This document shows positions 30,470-42,273 of a stretch of DNA of 64,000 bases, piece by piece (within the stretch, counting starts at the first letter, position 1; every line of letters starts with the position of its first letter). The stretch comes from a marine actinobacterium MedAcidi-G3. Its GTDB lineage: Bacteria > Actinomycetota > Acidimicrobiia > Acidimicrobiales > Poriferisodalaceae. Under the pieces are notes generated by a model, which was not told the DNA's origin, made no database searches, and saw only the letters and a list, made by a program, of their open reading frames with translations. The stretch lies in NCBI GenBank assembly GCA_000817105.1, contig JUEP01000005.1, positions 62,001 to 126,000 on the forward strand. The letters are read 5' to 3'. The translations under genes and the position numbers were made by a program.

Positions 30470-32308
30470 TCAATCAGAAAGAACCCACAACACCACAGCG
30501 GAGTTTGGCGCCAACATTGTTCCGGCAGGTGGCTCTGTCGCCTGAACTAGCTCGCCTTCGCCCGTAACATCTTCTACTTTCAGTCCAACTTCGATCAGAC
30601 GTTCTCTCGCCTCCATAACGCTGAGGCCCCGCATATCAGGGACCTCTCGACGATCTGGACCTGCTGACAGCGTTAACGACACTTGCGAGCCGCGTTCCGC
30701 CAACAAACCTGGTGACAAACTCTGCCGAATCACCGCTCCCTCGGGCACAGATTCACTGATCTCATAAGTCAGTGGTCGAGCAAGGGAAAGTTGAACTGAA
30801 TCCAATGCCCGCTCAGCAGCCCCTAGATCAAGACCTCCTAACTGGGGAACGGACCGGGGAACAGGGCCCCCAGAGACAATCAAGACGGCTCTCGTTCCAG
30901 GCTCCCTGAGAGATCCGCCCAAAGCCGTTTCGCCATCAATCGTTAGCTTGATTACTTCGCCGGGCGAAATGATCTCGTCGTAGAGCGGCTGCACGAGATC
31001 AACCTCGAAACCTTTAGCCATTAGTCGGGATGAAGCTGCCTCTGTTGACAACCCCAATACAGGAGGAGTCATACGGAGACGAGGTCCACTCGCGACTTCG
31101 ACAACCAGCATCGCTCCTTCAGATAGGCGGCTTCCGGCTTGCGGTCGTTGAGCTATAACAATCCCAGCGGGTACCTCGTCAGTTCGTATCTGGTCCTCAT
31201 CAAGAACCCAAGAAATAGAATCGGCGATTGCACGCACTTCGCCGATAGTACGCCCGGCGTATTCAGCTACCTCATGACTAACGAGACCTTGCGGGCGAAC
31301 ACTACTTACGGCCCACGCAGTAAAAGCAGCGAACGCCACCAGAACGACACCTGCAGCGACACCTAATTTCCACACAGGTCGCCAACGAACTTGATCGATA
31401 TCGGAGGCCACAGCCTCCATCGCGCTACTCTGCGAGACCCCCACCTTAGATTGACTAACCAAGAATGAAGTGAGATCGATTGGCATCGGTTTCGCAAGAC
31501 TTCTAGCAGCTTTGACAAGACCCTCGATCAGAGACGCTGCGTCACAGCGCAAATCCGGATCCTGCGACAGAGCTAGCTCGAAGACGTCCTTGACACTGGG
31601 AACACCTAATAGCTCGGTGCGATCTGATGCCTCAATGTCGTGAGAAGTGATCGGCAGTTGACCTTCGGCTGCGCGAATCGTCATCGCTAGCGAATACACA
31701 TCAGATTTCAGGCCGTTTAAACCATTGCCGAGTTCCGGAGCTTGAAACTCATGCAGACGCTCATCAATACCAGTTCCCACCAGTTCGAGCCGGCCAGCTT
31801 CAGCCGCTACTAGCGCATTTGCTAAGTAAACAGACGAAAGCTTCGCAGATCCATCCAAACTTAGAAGGACGGTGTTGGGCGAAATATCACCGTGGCACAG
31901 CCCTTGAAGGTGAATTTCCTTCAGCCCTGACGCCAGTTCAATACCCAACTTCAATGTTTGAGCTACGTTGAGCACTTTCCCCGAATCCAGAAACATTTTG
32001 AGGGTGATACCAGGAATCTGATCGGTTACCACATAAGCGCTTTTTTGGAATCTGCCCCAGTTTCGAACCCTCTCGACAGAAGGGTGAATAACTGATGCTG
32101 CCGTTGTTACATCTGAAATCAGAGATCTAGAAAACTCGATATCTGTAGAAATCGAAGCGCCAAAGATCTTAACTTTTACCTGATCGCCGGTTTCGAGATC
32201 ATTTGCGCCATAGTCGACTGCCACCTGGGACCGACCCTGGTAGTCAATCAACTGGTAACGGTCTTCGAGCACTCGACCGGATAGTTCTTTTAGATCGTCG
32301 AGAGGCAC
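30470..32308 (-). CDS. Ser/Thr protein kinase-like protein with TM segment and about four PASTA domains; predicted pseudokinase
   Basis: Kinase-like LCHGDISPNTVLL and FQAPEL...SDVYSLAM; TM VWKLGVAAGVVLVAFAAFTAWAV; repeated PASTA-like units. The DFG position reads SVY and the Gly-rich loop is absent. Confidence 0.88.
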   Translation of the reverse strand: MPLDDLKELSGRVLEDRYQLIDYQGRSQVAVDYGANDLETGDQVKVKIFGASISTDIEFSRSLISDVTTAASVIHPSVERVRNWGRFQKSAYVVTDQIPGITLKMFLDSGKVLNVAQTLKLGIELASGLKEIHLQGLCHGDISPNTVLLSLDGSAKLSSVYLANALVAAEAGRLELVGTGIDERLHEFQAPELGNGLNGLKSDVYSLAMTIRAAEGQLPITSHDIEASDRTELLGVPSVKDVFELALSQDPDLRCDAASLIEGLVKAARSLAKPMPIDLTSFLVSQSKVGVSQSSAMEAVASDIDQVRWRPVWKLGVAAGVVLVAFAAFTAWAVSSVRPQGLVSHEVAEYAGRTIGEVRAIADSISWVLDEDQIRTDEVPAGIVIAQRPQAGSRLSEGAMLVVEVASGPRLRMTPPVLGLSTEAASSRLMAKGFEVDLVQPLYDEIISPGEVIKLTIDGETALGGSLREPGTRAVLIVSGGPVPRSVPQLGGLDLGAAERALDSVQLSLARPLTYEISESVPEGAVIRQSLSPGLLAERGSQVSLTLSAGPDRREVPDMRGLSVMEARERLIEVGLKVEDVTGEGELVQATEPPAGTMLAPNSAVVLWVLSD

Positions 32309-32387
32309 GACCCGACAGTACCGCTAGTGGCAGCCATTTCCGGGTCGCTGAATTTCAACTCAGCCAATAATCGGCCATTATAGAGAG

Positions 32388-32852
32388 GTGAAGAAGCCTC
32401 AAAAAAACAATTGGATGACGGACAATCCCGGTGGCAACTGGAGTCTCAAGAAAGGTGTCGCGTCATCCTTGACGATATTGGTCTTCTTTGCATTGGTATT
32501 GGTAATTTGGATTGCCTCATCAACACGGGGGGCTCCGCAGCCTTCGACTCTCCCCACCGGATTGCTTGCACTAATCCCCCAAGAAGGTGCCCAAGCTCCC
32601 AAACAAACATTGGTCGGTGTTTCGTTGAGTCCTGGTTGGGAACCAACAGTCATCATTGACGGAGTTGCTATCCCCGACAACCAATTAAGCGCTGGCACTA
32701 GGCAGTTAGGTGAGTTCTTCTTTAGTCCCGGGGAGGACATGGTGATGCCTCAACTTCGCCGAGGCCTCATTTGCGCCAAAGTGATTGCCATTCCGATTAT
32801 TGATATTGAAGTCGACAACATCAACCATGAATGGTGTTGGACTTCTTTTTAA
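32388..32852 (+). CDS. Hypothetical membrane-anchored protein
   Basis: 154-aa ORF with one N-terminal TM helix (SLTILVFFALVLVIWIASS); divergent from the PASTA protein. Confidence 0.6.
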   Translation: MKKPQKNNWMTDNPGGNWSLKKGVASSLTILVFFALVLVIWIASSTRGAPQPSTLPTGLLALIPQEGAQAPKQTLVGVSLSPGWEPTVIIDGVAIPDNQLSAGTRQLGEFFFSPGEDMVMPQLRRGLICAKVIAIPIIDIEVDNINHEWCWTSF

Positions 32853-32860
32853 TGAATATT

Positions 32861-34951
<2,091 letters not shown>

Positions 34952-34996
34952 TTAGGTAGTTATGAAGAGCGCGCTGAAATAAGCCACGATTGAGAG

Positions 34997-35878
34997 GTGA
35001 AGGTTAATAAACCACTTCCGATTTTCGTAGCTGTTTGGGTGACCATGCCTTTTTCTATGGGGTTTGCTATCGATACAGCGCTGCAACAAGACACGATGCA
35101 AAGGCAGATCGGGGCATCCGTTTGTTTTTGGGTCGGATGGGGACTAGTTCTGGGGTCGTGCATTATCCGAAGGCCTTGGGGCTTGACCGTGATGCGTGTT
35201 CTAACGCCAGCAACACTGCCTGCCTTATTAGCAGCCCATCTTTATTCCAATATCTCGACAGCCATTTTGGCCCTGGCGCTAACTCATGCCACCGTGGCTA
35301 GCTTTCTAGCTTTATTGCCTGAAACGGGGAACGTTATGGTGGATGGTTTGAGCTACGGCGATGAAAAGCGATTTTTACTTCGAGTGCCTAGCGCAATCGT
35401 CATTGGACCATTGATCCTGCTTTGGGCTGTTGTGGTATTCGGCCTAATTGCTGGGCCGATAGCGGTCGCCTCAGACAACTGGATTCTAGGAATGGTATTC
35501 ATAGGCATCGGATGGCCTATTTCGGCTTTCGGATTTCGAGCAATTCACCAGCTCGCTCGAAGGTGGATAGTTTTCGTTCCAAATGGTTTTGTAATTCATG
35601 ACTATCTAGCAACCAGGGAACCTTTTCTTCTAAGGCGACAAGACATTATCTCTCTAGGTCCCGCACCTGCCGACACCGAAACCGATAGTGAAGAGGTCAT
35701 CGACGTCACTCAATTCGCCTTGGGCCCTGTGCTCCAAGTCGCTCTTCATGGCGAAGTGGAAGTGGTGCCAAGGTCACGGGGAGTGAGCGAAGTGAAACTG
35801 GCGAAAAGAATTTTGTTCTCTCCAACTCGTCCGGGAGCAGTCCTGAAAGAGGCCTACCTAAGAAGACTGGTTCGATGA
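34997..35878 (+). CDS. Conserved hypothetical membrane protein
   Basis: 293-aa ORF, probable GTG start, several hydrophobic segments and a soluble C-terminal region. Confidence 0.6.
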   Translation: MKVNKPLPIFVAVWVTMPFSMGFAIDTALQQDTMQRQIGASVCFWVGWGLVLGSCIIRRPWGLTVMRVLTPATLPALLAAHLYSNISTAILALALTHATVASFLALLPETGNVMVDGLSYGDEKRFLLRVPSAIVIGPLILLWAVVVFGLIAGPIAVASDNWILGMVFIGIGWPISAFGFRAIHQLARRWIVFVPNGFVIHDYLATREPFLLRRQDIISLGPAPADTETDSEEVIDVTQFALGPVLQVALHGEVEVVPRSRGVSEVKLAKRILFSPTRPGAVLKEAYLRRLVR

Positions 35879-35881
35879 TCT

Positions 35882-36910
35882 TCAGACTGCCGTAGCCCCG
35901 CCTATCACTAGGTCATCACGGTAGAACACCACCGCTTGGCCAGGCGCTACCTTTCGCCGTGCATCGTCCCAATGCACATTTCCATCCGCGGTTAAATAAG
36001 CAGGTTCTTGAGCGCCATGAGCACTGATTTGGACCTGCAAGCGTCCTATATACGGCTCGTCTACCCAAACATGATCTGATAGGGAAACTTCTTCTGAAAG
36101 CAGGTCTTCAGCACTACCCGCCACTACTCGACGAGACCGGACGTCTACCTGCACAGCGTAGGTTCGGTCAGCATTTCCACCAAGATTAAGCCCTCTCCGT
36201 TGGCCTATAGTTACAAGCTCGACTGCGTCAACGGATCCAAGTTCATTGCCCTTCACATCCACCACTTCAGCACTGTGTAACTCAAGCCGGTCAGACAAGA
36301 AACGGGCACGTCCCTCTGAAGCAGTTATAAAGCAAACATCCTGGCTATCAGGCTTCGTCGCCGATCGTAAGCCTCTGCGACTAGCTATTTCACGAACTTG
36401 GCTCTTCGTCATTTCACCAACCGGGAACTCGAGCATAGAAAGGTCCGCCGCCGTCAACATATAGAGGACGTATGATTGATCCTTGCTCTCATCAACTCCT
36501 CGAGCGAGCCGTAAACCCTTATCGGTATCAACAATTCTGGCGTGGTGGCCCGTGACTACCGAATCAAACCCTAACTTTCTGGCACGAGTTACTAAGGCAT
36601 CAAACTTGATGTGTCGGTTGCATTCGATGCACGGGTTGGGGGTTAAACCAACCGCGTGAGCATCTACGTAGGGGCCAACCACATGCCTATCAAACTCCTC
36701 GCCATAGTTGAATACGAAGTGGTCGATATCTAATTGCTGAGCAACTCGGCGAGCATCGTCCACATCTGAAACCGAGCAACACCCTTGATCTTGAGGACCG
36801 CCCCAGAGCTTCAGGGTCACTCCAGTTACATCATGACCCTGTTCTTTCATTAGGGCCGCTGAAACCGCACTATCGACCCCACCCGACATCGCTACAAGAA
36901 CGCGACTCAC
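35882..36910 (-). CDS. mnmA: tRNA-specific 2-thiouridylase
   Basis: MSRVLVAMSGGVDSAVSAALMKEQGHDVTGVTLKLW, NPCIECNRHIKFDAL, QDVCFI. Confidence 0.95.
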   Translation of the reverse strand: MSRVLVAMSGGVDSAVSAALMKEQGHDVTGVTLKLWGGPQDQGCCSVSDVDDARRVAQQLDIDHFVFNYGEEFDRHVVGPYVDAHAVGLTPNPCIECNRHIKFDALVTRARKLGFDSVVTGHHARIVDTDKGLRLARGVDESKDQSYVLYMLTAADLSMLEFPVGEMTKSQVREIASRRGLRSATKPDSQDVCFITASEGRARFLSDRLELHSAEVVDVKGNELGSVDAVELVTIGQRRGLNLGGNADRTYAVQVDVRSRRVVAGSAEDLLSEEVSLSDHVWVDEPYIGRLQVQISAHGAQEPAYLTADGNVHWDDARRKVAPGQAVVFYRDDLVIGGATAV

Positions 36911-38049
36911 GATTCACCCCTGAGTTGTTCAACACAACGAGGTATCACCTCAATAGCGTGTTCTATTTCCCACTCTTCAGTGCACCAACCTAGAGAAAGC
37001 CGAAGTGACCCTGCTGCCAAAGCCCTGTCCATTCCCATCGCCGCTAACACGTGTGAAGGGTCCATTGCTCCAGACGCGCACGATGCGGCCGCTGATGCCA
37101 TCACTCCCTCACGTTCAAGCAATACCAACAAAGCTTCGCTCTCGATATCTTCAATAACTAGTTGCAGAAGCCCCGCTGCTCTTTCTGTTTGAGGAATGGT
37201 TTCAGAACAGCTAGGCATAGCTTCCTTCAAGCTGGTGGCCAAGCGTTCGGCAAGGATCCCCAAACGTGCAATTTCACTCTTTCGGGACTTCTCGAGATGC
37301 TGCAAGGCAACGCCTATCGCTACTATCCCTGCCGTATTGTGTGTTCCACTTCTCCGCTCTGCTTCTTGACCACCACCAAGTAATTGCGGGGCGAGCCCGA
37401 CATGGTTTCGAACCGCCAGCACACCGCTCCCCTTCGGTCCACCAAACTTATGGCCACTTATAGAAAGCATGTCTGCCCTCGCTGAGGCATCAACGAGATC
37501 AATCCAATTAATTGCTTGAACTGCGTCTGTGTGCAACATGGCTTGCGGAGCATGACGATCTCTCAGTTCAGCGATCGGTTCCAGGTCAATGATTTTCCCT
37601 GATTCATTATTTACCAACATGACGGAAAGAACAGATACCTCCTCATCGAGCAGGGTTTCGAGGTGCTCTAGGTCAATATCGCCGGTCGAACTGACCTTTA
37701 CTAGCCGCCCGTTATGGAATTCCACAGGATGTAACACCGCATGATGTTCAGTTTCAGGACAGATAGCAACGCCATCTGCACCACATACTCCATGGATAGC
37801 AAGATTATCCGATTCGGTGCCACCACTAGTGAAGACAATCTCATGGGGACCAAATCCCAAGAAGTGTCCACAAATTTCTCGAGCATCGTCTATCGCGGTC
37901 CTAGACGACCGAGCCATACGATGACCACCAGATGGATTTCCAAAATGCTCGGTAAAATAGGGCAACATTGCATCGAGAACTTCTGGCCTGACTGGAGTAG
38001 AGGCAGCGCAATCGAGGTATACGGAGCGATCAACCTTTGCTGTCTTCAT
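36907..38049 (-). CDS. Cysteine desulfurase (IscS/NifS family)
   Basis: YLDCAASTPVRPEVLDAMLPYFTEHFGNPSG, SISGHKFGGPKGSGVLAVR, catalytic loop SCASGAMDPSHVL. Start chosen at MKTAKVDRSVYLD. Confidence 0.92.
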   Translation of the reverse strand: MKTAKVDRSVYLDCAASTPVRPEVLDAMLPYFTEHFGNPSGGHRMARSSRTAIDDAREICGHFLGFGPHEIVFTSGGTESDNLAIHGVCGADGVAICPETEHHAVLHPVEFHNGRLVKVSSTGDIDLEHLETLLDEEVSVLSVMLVNNESGKIIDLEPIAELRDRHAPQAMLHTDAVQAINWIDLVDASARADMLSISGHKFGGPKGSGVLAVRNHVGLAPQLLGGGQEAERRSGTHNTAGIVAIGVALQHLEKSRKSEIARLGILAERLATSLKEAMPSCSETIPQTERAAGLLQLVIEDIESEALLVLLEREGVMASAAASCASGAMDPSHVLAAMGMDRALAAGSLRLSLGWCTEEWEIEHAIEVIPRCVEQLRGES

Positions 38050-38084
38050 GACACCAAGGTTAGGGCCCAAATAAACTGAGTGGT

Positions 38085-38837
38085 ATGGAGCTGCCGAATT
38101 CAGTTAACTATCTATCGTCAACCTACGGTGATGCCTTTGCTGATGTGTACGACGATTGGTACCAGCAAGTAACGGATGTAGAAGGCACAGTAGCTCTAAT
38201 CAGCCATCTTTCCCAAGGCCGGGAGGTCCTCGAATTAGGAGTAGGAACTGGTCGTTTAGCCCTTCCAATCGCTTCTAAAGGCATACCCACTACAGGGGTG
38301 GACTCATCTTCTGAAATGCTAAGACGTTTAAAAGCCAGAGATACTTCAAAGGTCGTCAAGATTCACTTAGCGGATATGGCTGAATGGCTTCCGGTCGGGC
38401 CTTTCAAAATAATTTTTTGTGCGTACAACACTTTTTTCAATCTCGTTAATTCAGCCGAACAAGAACAATGTCTTCAGCTCGTGAGAGATCGTTTGACACC
38501 AGACGGACTATTCATTGTCGAAGCCTTTGTCCCCTCTAACTACTCTCTTTTACCAACCAGAGGAGTCGAGTCCCGCCATCTGGCCAATACGACTGTGCTC
38601 AACATCACAATTCGAGAAAAAGTTTCGGGAATTGTACGTGGTCAAAGTGTGGAGTTAGGCGAAAGCGGTGCCGTATTACGCCCTTGGAAAATCCTCATCA
38701 AGACTCCCGACGAACTAGACCAGATTGCAGCCCGTCAGAATTTAAAATTGGTGGAGCGATGGCAAGATTGGCAGCAAAGCGCTTTTACCAGCACAAGCGA
38801 TCACCATGTATCCGTCTACGCTCTAGCTAATTCATAA
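38085..38837 (+). CDS. Class I SAM-dependent methyltransferase
   Basis: REVLELGVGTGRLALPIASKGIPTTGVDSSSEMLRRLKAR. Confidence 0.88.
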   Translation: MELPNSVNYLSSTYGDAFADVYDDWYQQVTDVEGTVALISHLSQGREVLELGVGTGRLALPIASKGIPTTGVDSSSEMLRRLKARDTSKVVKIHLADMAEWLPVGPFKIIFCAYNTFFNLVNSAEQEQCLQLVRDRLTPDGLFIVEAFVPSNYSLLPTRGVESRHLANTTVLNITIREKVSGIVRGQSVELGESGAVLRPWKILIKTPDELDQIAARQNLKLVERWQDWQQSAFTSTSDHHVSVYALANS

Positions 38838-38867
38838 TTCCGATCCACTGCCTGAGAGCAAAAGTAG

Positions 38868-39995
38868 ATGAAGATTCAAATCTCAATTGATCTACCCGCC
38901 TCTCCTACAGAAGTATGGGACTACCTCCGAGACGTAACGAAGCATCCTGAGTGGATGATCGATGCCCTAAGTGTCGAAGTGACATCTGAGATATCGGAAG
39001 GGCCAGGATTAACCTTTGTGTGCTTGACAGCTATCGGGCCCTTTAGGATCCGCGATCAAATGGAAGTGGTCGAATGGCAACATGAAAAACTCATGGCGGT
39101 CAAACATTCAGGCATCGTCGCTGGGGTTGGCCGGTTCACACTTGACGCTATTGCAGGAGGAACGCGTTTCAGCTGGGTCGAGTCCATTGACTTGCCGTGG
39201 CATTTTGCAGGCAGGCTAGGGGAACGGTTTGCCAAACCGATCCTTACGTCTATCTGGAAGCGAAATTTAAGGGGACTGAGAAAGAAAATCATCGAACGGC
39301 AACAAACCGGAACTGAAATGGAGCCCGCTGGGCTCATAAATATTGGGTCCGAATGGGAGCTTCGCCATTACGGTCCCGACCAGGTAGTTCGAACAAGCAC
39401 CCATGAACTGGACCTATCTCGCGAAGCCGAGGCATTAGAGATACTGGCAGATGCAGGCTTCCCTGTGCCTAAGTTAACCAAGCGTTTGTCTAAAGCTTCC
39501 TTAGTGATAGAGCGCATTGACGGTCCAACAATGTTGGAGGATCTCATAGCTCGCCCCTGGACGCTGAGCAGACATGCAAAAAATCTCGCCCGACTGCATC
39601 GGGCCCTCGGAAAGATCAATGCACCGCAAGACTGGAAGCGCGTCAGCCAGGGCGACTCGATAGTCCATCTGGACTTACATCCTGCGGCGATCAAAATGCG
39701 GAGCGGACGTCCCGTGGTGTTGAACTGGTACAGGGCGGCTCGTGGTTCTCCAGCGTTCGATGCCGCTGTGACCTACGTGATTCTCCGCACAGCTCAATCT
39801 GACAATGGCCGGCTAGGCCGCTTGCTTGTCTCCAGTCTCAGGAAAAGATTCGCAAAAATCTTCATCAAAGAATTCGGAGCCAAAGAAGTCCTGGCTTGCG
39901 TGCGTGAGGCCGCTGAGCTCAGGTTGTTGGATGTAAATCTTTCTTCAAATGAACGAGAAGCCGTTTTCGCGCTGGCCCGAGATGAGCTCGATTAA
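38868..39995 (+). CDS. Fusion of SRPBCC/START-like domain with degenerate aminoglycoside-phosphotransferase-like domain
   Basis: N-terminus IDLPASPTEVWDYLRDVTKHPEWMIDALSVEV...GTRFSWVESIDLPW (SRPBCC); C-terminus LVIERIDGPTMLEDL...HLDLHPAAIKMRSGRPVVLNWYRAARGSPAFD (APH-like). Confidence 0.75.
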   Translation: MKIQISIDLPASPTEVWDYLRDVTKHPEWMIDALSVEVTSEISEGPGLTFVCLTAIGPFRIRDQMEVVEWQHEKLMAVKHSGIVAGVGRFTLDAIAGGTRFSWVESIDLPWHFAGRLGERFAKPILTSIWKRNLRGLRKKIIERQQTGTEMEPAGLINIGSEWELRHYGPDQVVRTSTHELDLSREAEALEILADAGFPVPKLTKRLSKASLVIERIDGPTMLEDLIARPWTLSRHAKNLARLHRALGKINAPQDWKRVSQGDSIVHLDLHPAAIKMRSGRPVVLNWYRAARGSPAFDAAVTYVILRTAQSDNGRLGRLLVSSLRKRFAKIFIKEFGAKEVLACVREAAELRLLDVNLSSNEREAVFALARDELD

Positions 39996-40963
39996 TTATC
40001 GTCTTCTGCCATCGAAATAAGCTGGGCCGCCGCCGCATATGGGTCGATCTCTCCCCGCATTAACTGCTCTTTTAGTTTGGCTGTCTCCGGTCGATCCATT
40101 GTCGCTACGACTCGATTTTCAAGGCTTCGAGTCACAATTTCGCTTAGCTCAGCGTCAATCCGTCGGATGCGTCGTGCCTTAAGTTCACCGCAGTTTTCGA
40201 GATACTCACGGTGTGCTGCAATTTCTCTCCACAGCTCATCAACACCAACTTGGTCGGTCGCAACAGTCATCAATATCGGTGGTTCCCATTCTCCAAGGGA
40301 GGACAATTCAAGCATCTGCTGAATATCTCGACGCGTATCATCTGCACCTTTTCGATCCGCTTTGTTGATGACGAAAATATCCGCCACCTCCATGAGCCCA
40401 GCCTTGTTCGCTTGGACTGCGTCTCCCCAACCCGGATTGACAACCACAATCGTCGTATCTGCCGCTCCCGCAATATCTACCTCAACCTGCCCAACTCCAA
40501 CCGTTTCAACTAGCACCCACGGCCAATCCAAAGCGTCGAGCACTCGGATTGCTTGAGGAGTGGCGAGACTCAGGCCTCCAAGGTGACCCCGGGTCGCCAT
40601 AGAACGAATGTAAATTCCATCATCCATAACGTGATCTTGCATACGAACCCGATCACCTAAGATGGCCCCGCCTGTAAAGGGTGACGAAGGGTCGATCGCT
40701 AAAATCGCTAAACGTTCCTCTTCTGCACGAACCACTGATGCTAGAGCGGCGGTGAGGCTAGATTTCCCTGAACCAGGTGCGCCAGTCATCCCAACGGTAT
40801 AGGCCCCGCCAACATGCGAGTAAGTCTCAGCACCCAAAAGACGGGCTTCATCTCCCCCGCGTTCGACTAGGGACATGAGCCTGGCAAGCGCTAGACGCTG
40901 CCCCTCACGTGCTGCCTTCAGCAAGGCTACGGGATCTCTGCTGAGCCTGTTCATCGATGACAA
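39992..40963 (-). CDS. meaB: ArgK/MeaB family methylmalonyl-CoA mutase-associated GTPase
   Basis: GMTGAPGSGKSSLTAAL, LAIDPSSPFTGGAILGDRVRMQDH, VETVGVGQVEVDIAGAADTTIVVVNPGWGDAVQANKAGLMEVADIFVINKADR. Confidence 0.93.
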   Translation of the reverse strand: MSSMNRLSRDPVALLKAAREGQRLALARLMSLVERGGDEARLLGAETYSHVGGAYTVGMTGAPGSGKSSLTAALASVVRAEEERLAILAIDPSSPFTGGAILGDRVRMQDHVMDDGIYIRSMATRGHLGGLSLATPQAIRVLDALDWPWVLVETVGVGQVEVDIAGAADTTIVVVNPGWGDAVQANKAGLMEVADIFVINKADRKGADDTRRDIQQMLELSSLGEWEPPILMTVATDQVGVDELWREIAAHREYLENCGELKARRIRRIDAELSEIVTRSLENRVVATMDRPETAKLKEQLMRGEIDPYAAAAQLISMAEDDN

Positions 40964-40981
40964 TCAGTGGCAGACAGTCAA

Positions 40982-42229
40982 TCATGTTCGAGTGACTTGG
41001 GCGCCAACCGAGGAGAGCTTACCCGCCAAATCTTCATAACCCCGATCTACGTGATGTGCGTGAGAAATAGCTGTCTCACCATCCGCAGCTAATCCCGCGA
41101 CTACCAAAGCTGCTCCTGCTCTTATGTCATGAGCCCTAACCGGGGCTCCGGATAGCCGCCTTACACCGCGAACAACAGCATGTCGGCCTTCTGCTCGTAT
41201 TTCCGCGCCCATCCGAACTAACTCATCTATGTAGCGAAAACGCCCAGCAAAAATATTTTCGGTAACCATTCCGGCACCATCGGAAACAGTTAGTGCAGCA
41301 ACTAAGAATGGTTTGTAATCGGTCGCCAAACCTGGATAGGGAAGCGTAGAAACATCCGCAGCTGTAAGTCGGTCCACGACTTTTGCCTGGAGACCCGAAT
41401 CGTCTTCCTTCAAGATCATTCCCATCTCTTCAAACTTGCGCAAAAGCATCTCCATGTGGTCCACACGCGCTCCTTCTAAATGAAGCTGCCCGCCACAAAC
41501 GGCTAACGCAGAGAGGTAGGTCGCTGCTTCTACCCGATCTGGAATCACCGTGTAATTGACGGGGCTCAGTTTGTCGACACCTTCGATCCTTAAGCGCGAT
41601 GTTCCTGCTCCTTCAATTCGACCACCCATTTCTGAAAGAAAGTTCGCTAGGTCAGTAATTTCTGGTTCTCTAGCTGCATTCTCAATAATCGTGACGCCTT
41701 CAGCTAAGACCGATGCCATCAACAAATTTTCGGTAGCTCCTACAGAAGGAAATTCTAAGAACACTTCAGATCCGATTAACCGATCGGCTCGCCCGTTTAT
41801 ATCGCCGTGCTCATGCGAAAAGGTTGCTCCTAGCTGTTCCAGTCCCTGTAAGTGCATATCAATGGGGCGAGACCCGAAATCGTCTCCTCCTGGCATTGCT
41901 ACTCGGGCTCGCCCGATTCTTGCAAGTAATGGGCCTAGTACGACTATCGAGGCGCGCATCCGCTCCACCAAGCTATATGGGGCTATCGGATCAATTTCAT
42001 TGGGAACGTTGATGTCAACGCGTTGGCCTGTCCGCCGAATCTCAACTCCCATGGCTTCCAACAACTCGGTCATGATCGCTACATCAGTAATGTCAGGAAC
42101 ATTGACTAAGGAGGTCGTACCTTCCGCCAGCAGTGAAGCTGCCATAAGTTTGAGAGCGCTGTTCTTCGCTCCGCCGATACGAAGTTGGCCGTCTAAGGGT
42201 CCGCTTCCCCGCACAAGGAATTTATCCAT
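40982..42229 (-). CDS. murA: UDP-N-acetylglucosamine 1-carboxyvinyltransferase
   Basis: DKFLVRGSGPLDGQLRIGGAKNSALKLMAASLLAEG, RMRASIVVLGPLLARIGRARVAMPGG, PYPGLATDYKPFLVAALTVSDG. Confidence 0.95.
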   Translation of the reverse strand: MDKFLVRGSGPLDGQLRIGGAKNSALKLMAASLLAEGTTSLVNVPDITDVAIMTELLEAMGVEIRRTGQRVDINVPNEIDPIAPYSLVERMRASIVVLGPLLARIGRARVAMPGGDDFGSRPIDMHLQGLEQLGATFSHEHGDINGRADRLIGSEVFLEFPSVGATENLLMASVLAEGVTIIENAAREPEITDLANFLSEMGGRIEGAGTSRLRIEGVDKLSPVNYTVIPDRVEAATYLSALAVCGGQLHLEGARVDHMEMLLRKFEEMGMILKEDDSGLQAKVVDRLTAADVSTLPYPGLATDYKPFLVAALTVSDGAGMVTENIFAGRFRYIDELVRMGAEIRAEGRHAVVRGVRRLSGAPVRAHDIRAGAALVVAGLAADGETAISHAHHVDRGYEDLAGKLSSVGAQVTRT

Positions 42230-42273
42230 CTCTCCAGTATGTTCATCTAAGTGGCGAAGGACACATCACTCGC

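Noticed and set aside
35182-35878. Biosynthetic gene cluster around the methyltransferase, SRPBCC fusion and MFS genes
   Set aside because: No polyketide synthase, NRPS or terpene synthase is present, and intervening genes are housekeeping (mnmA, meaB, murA).
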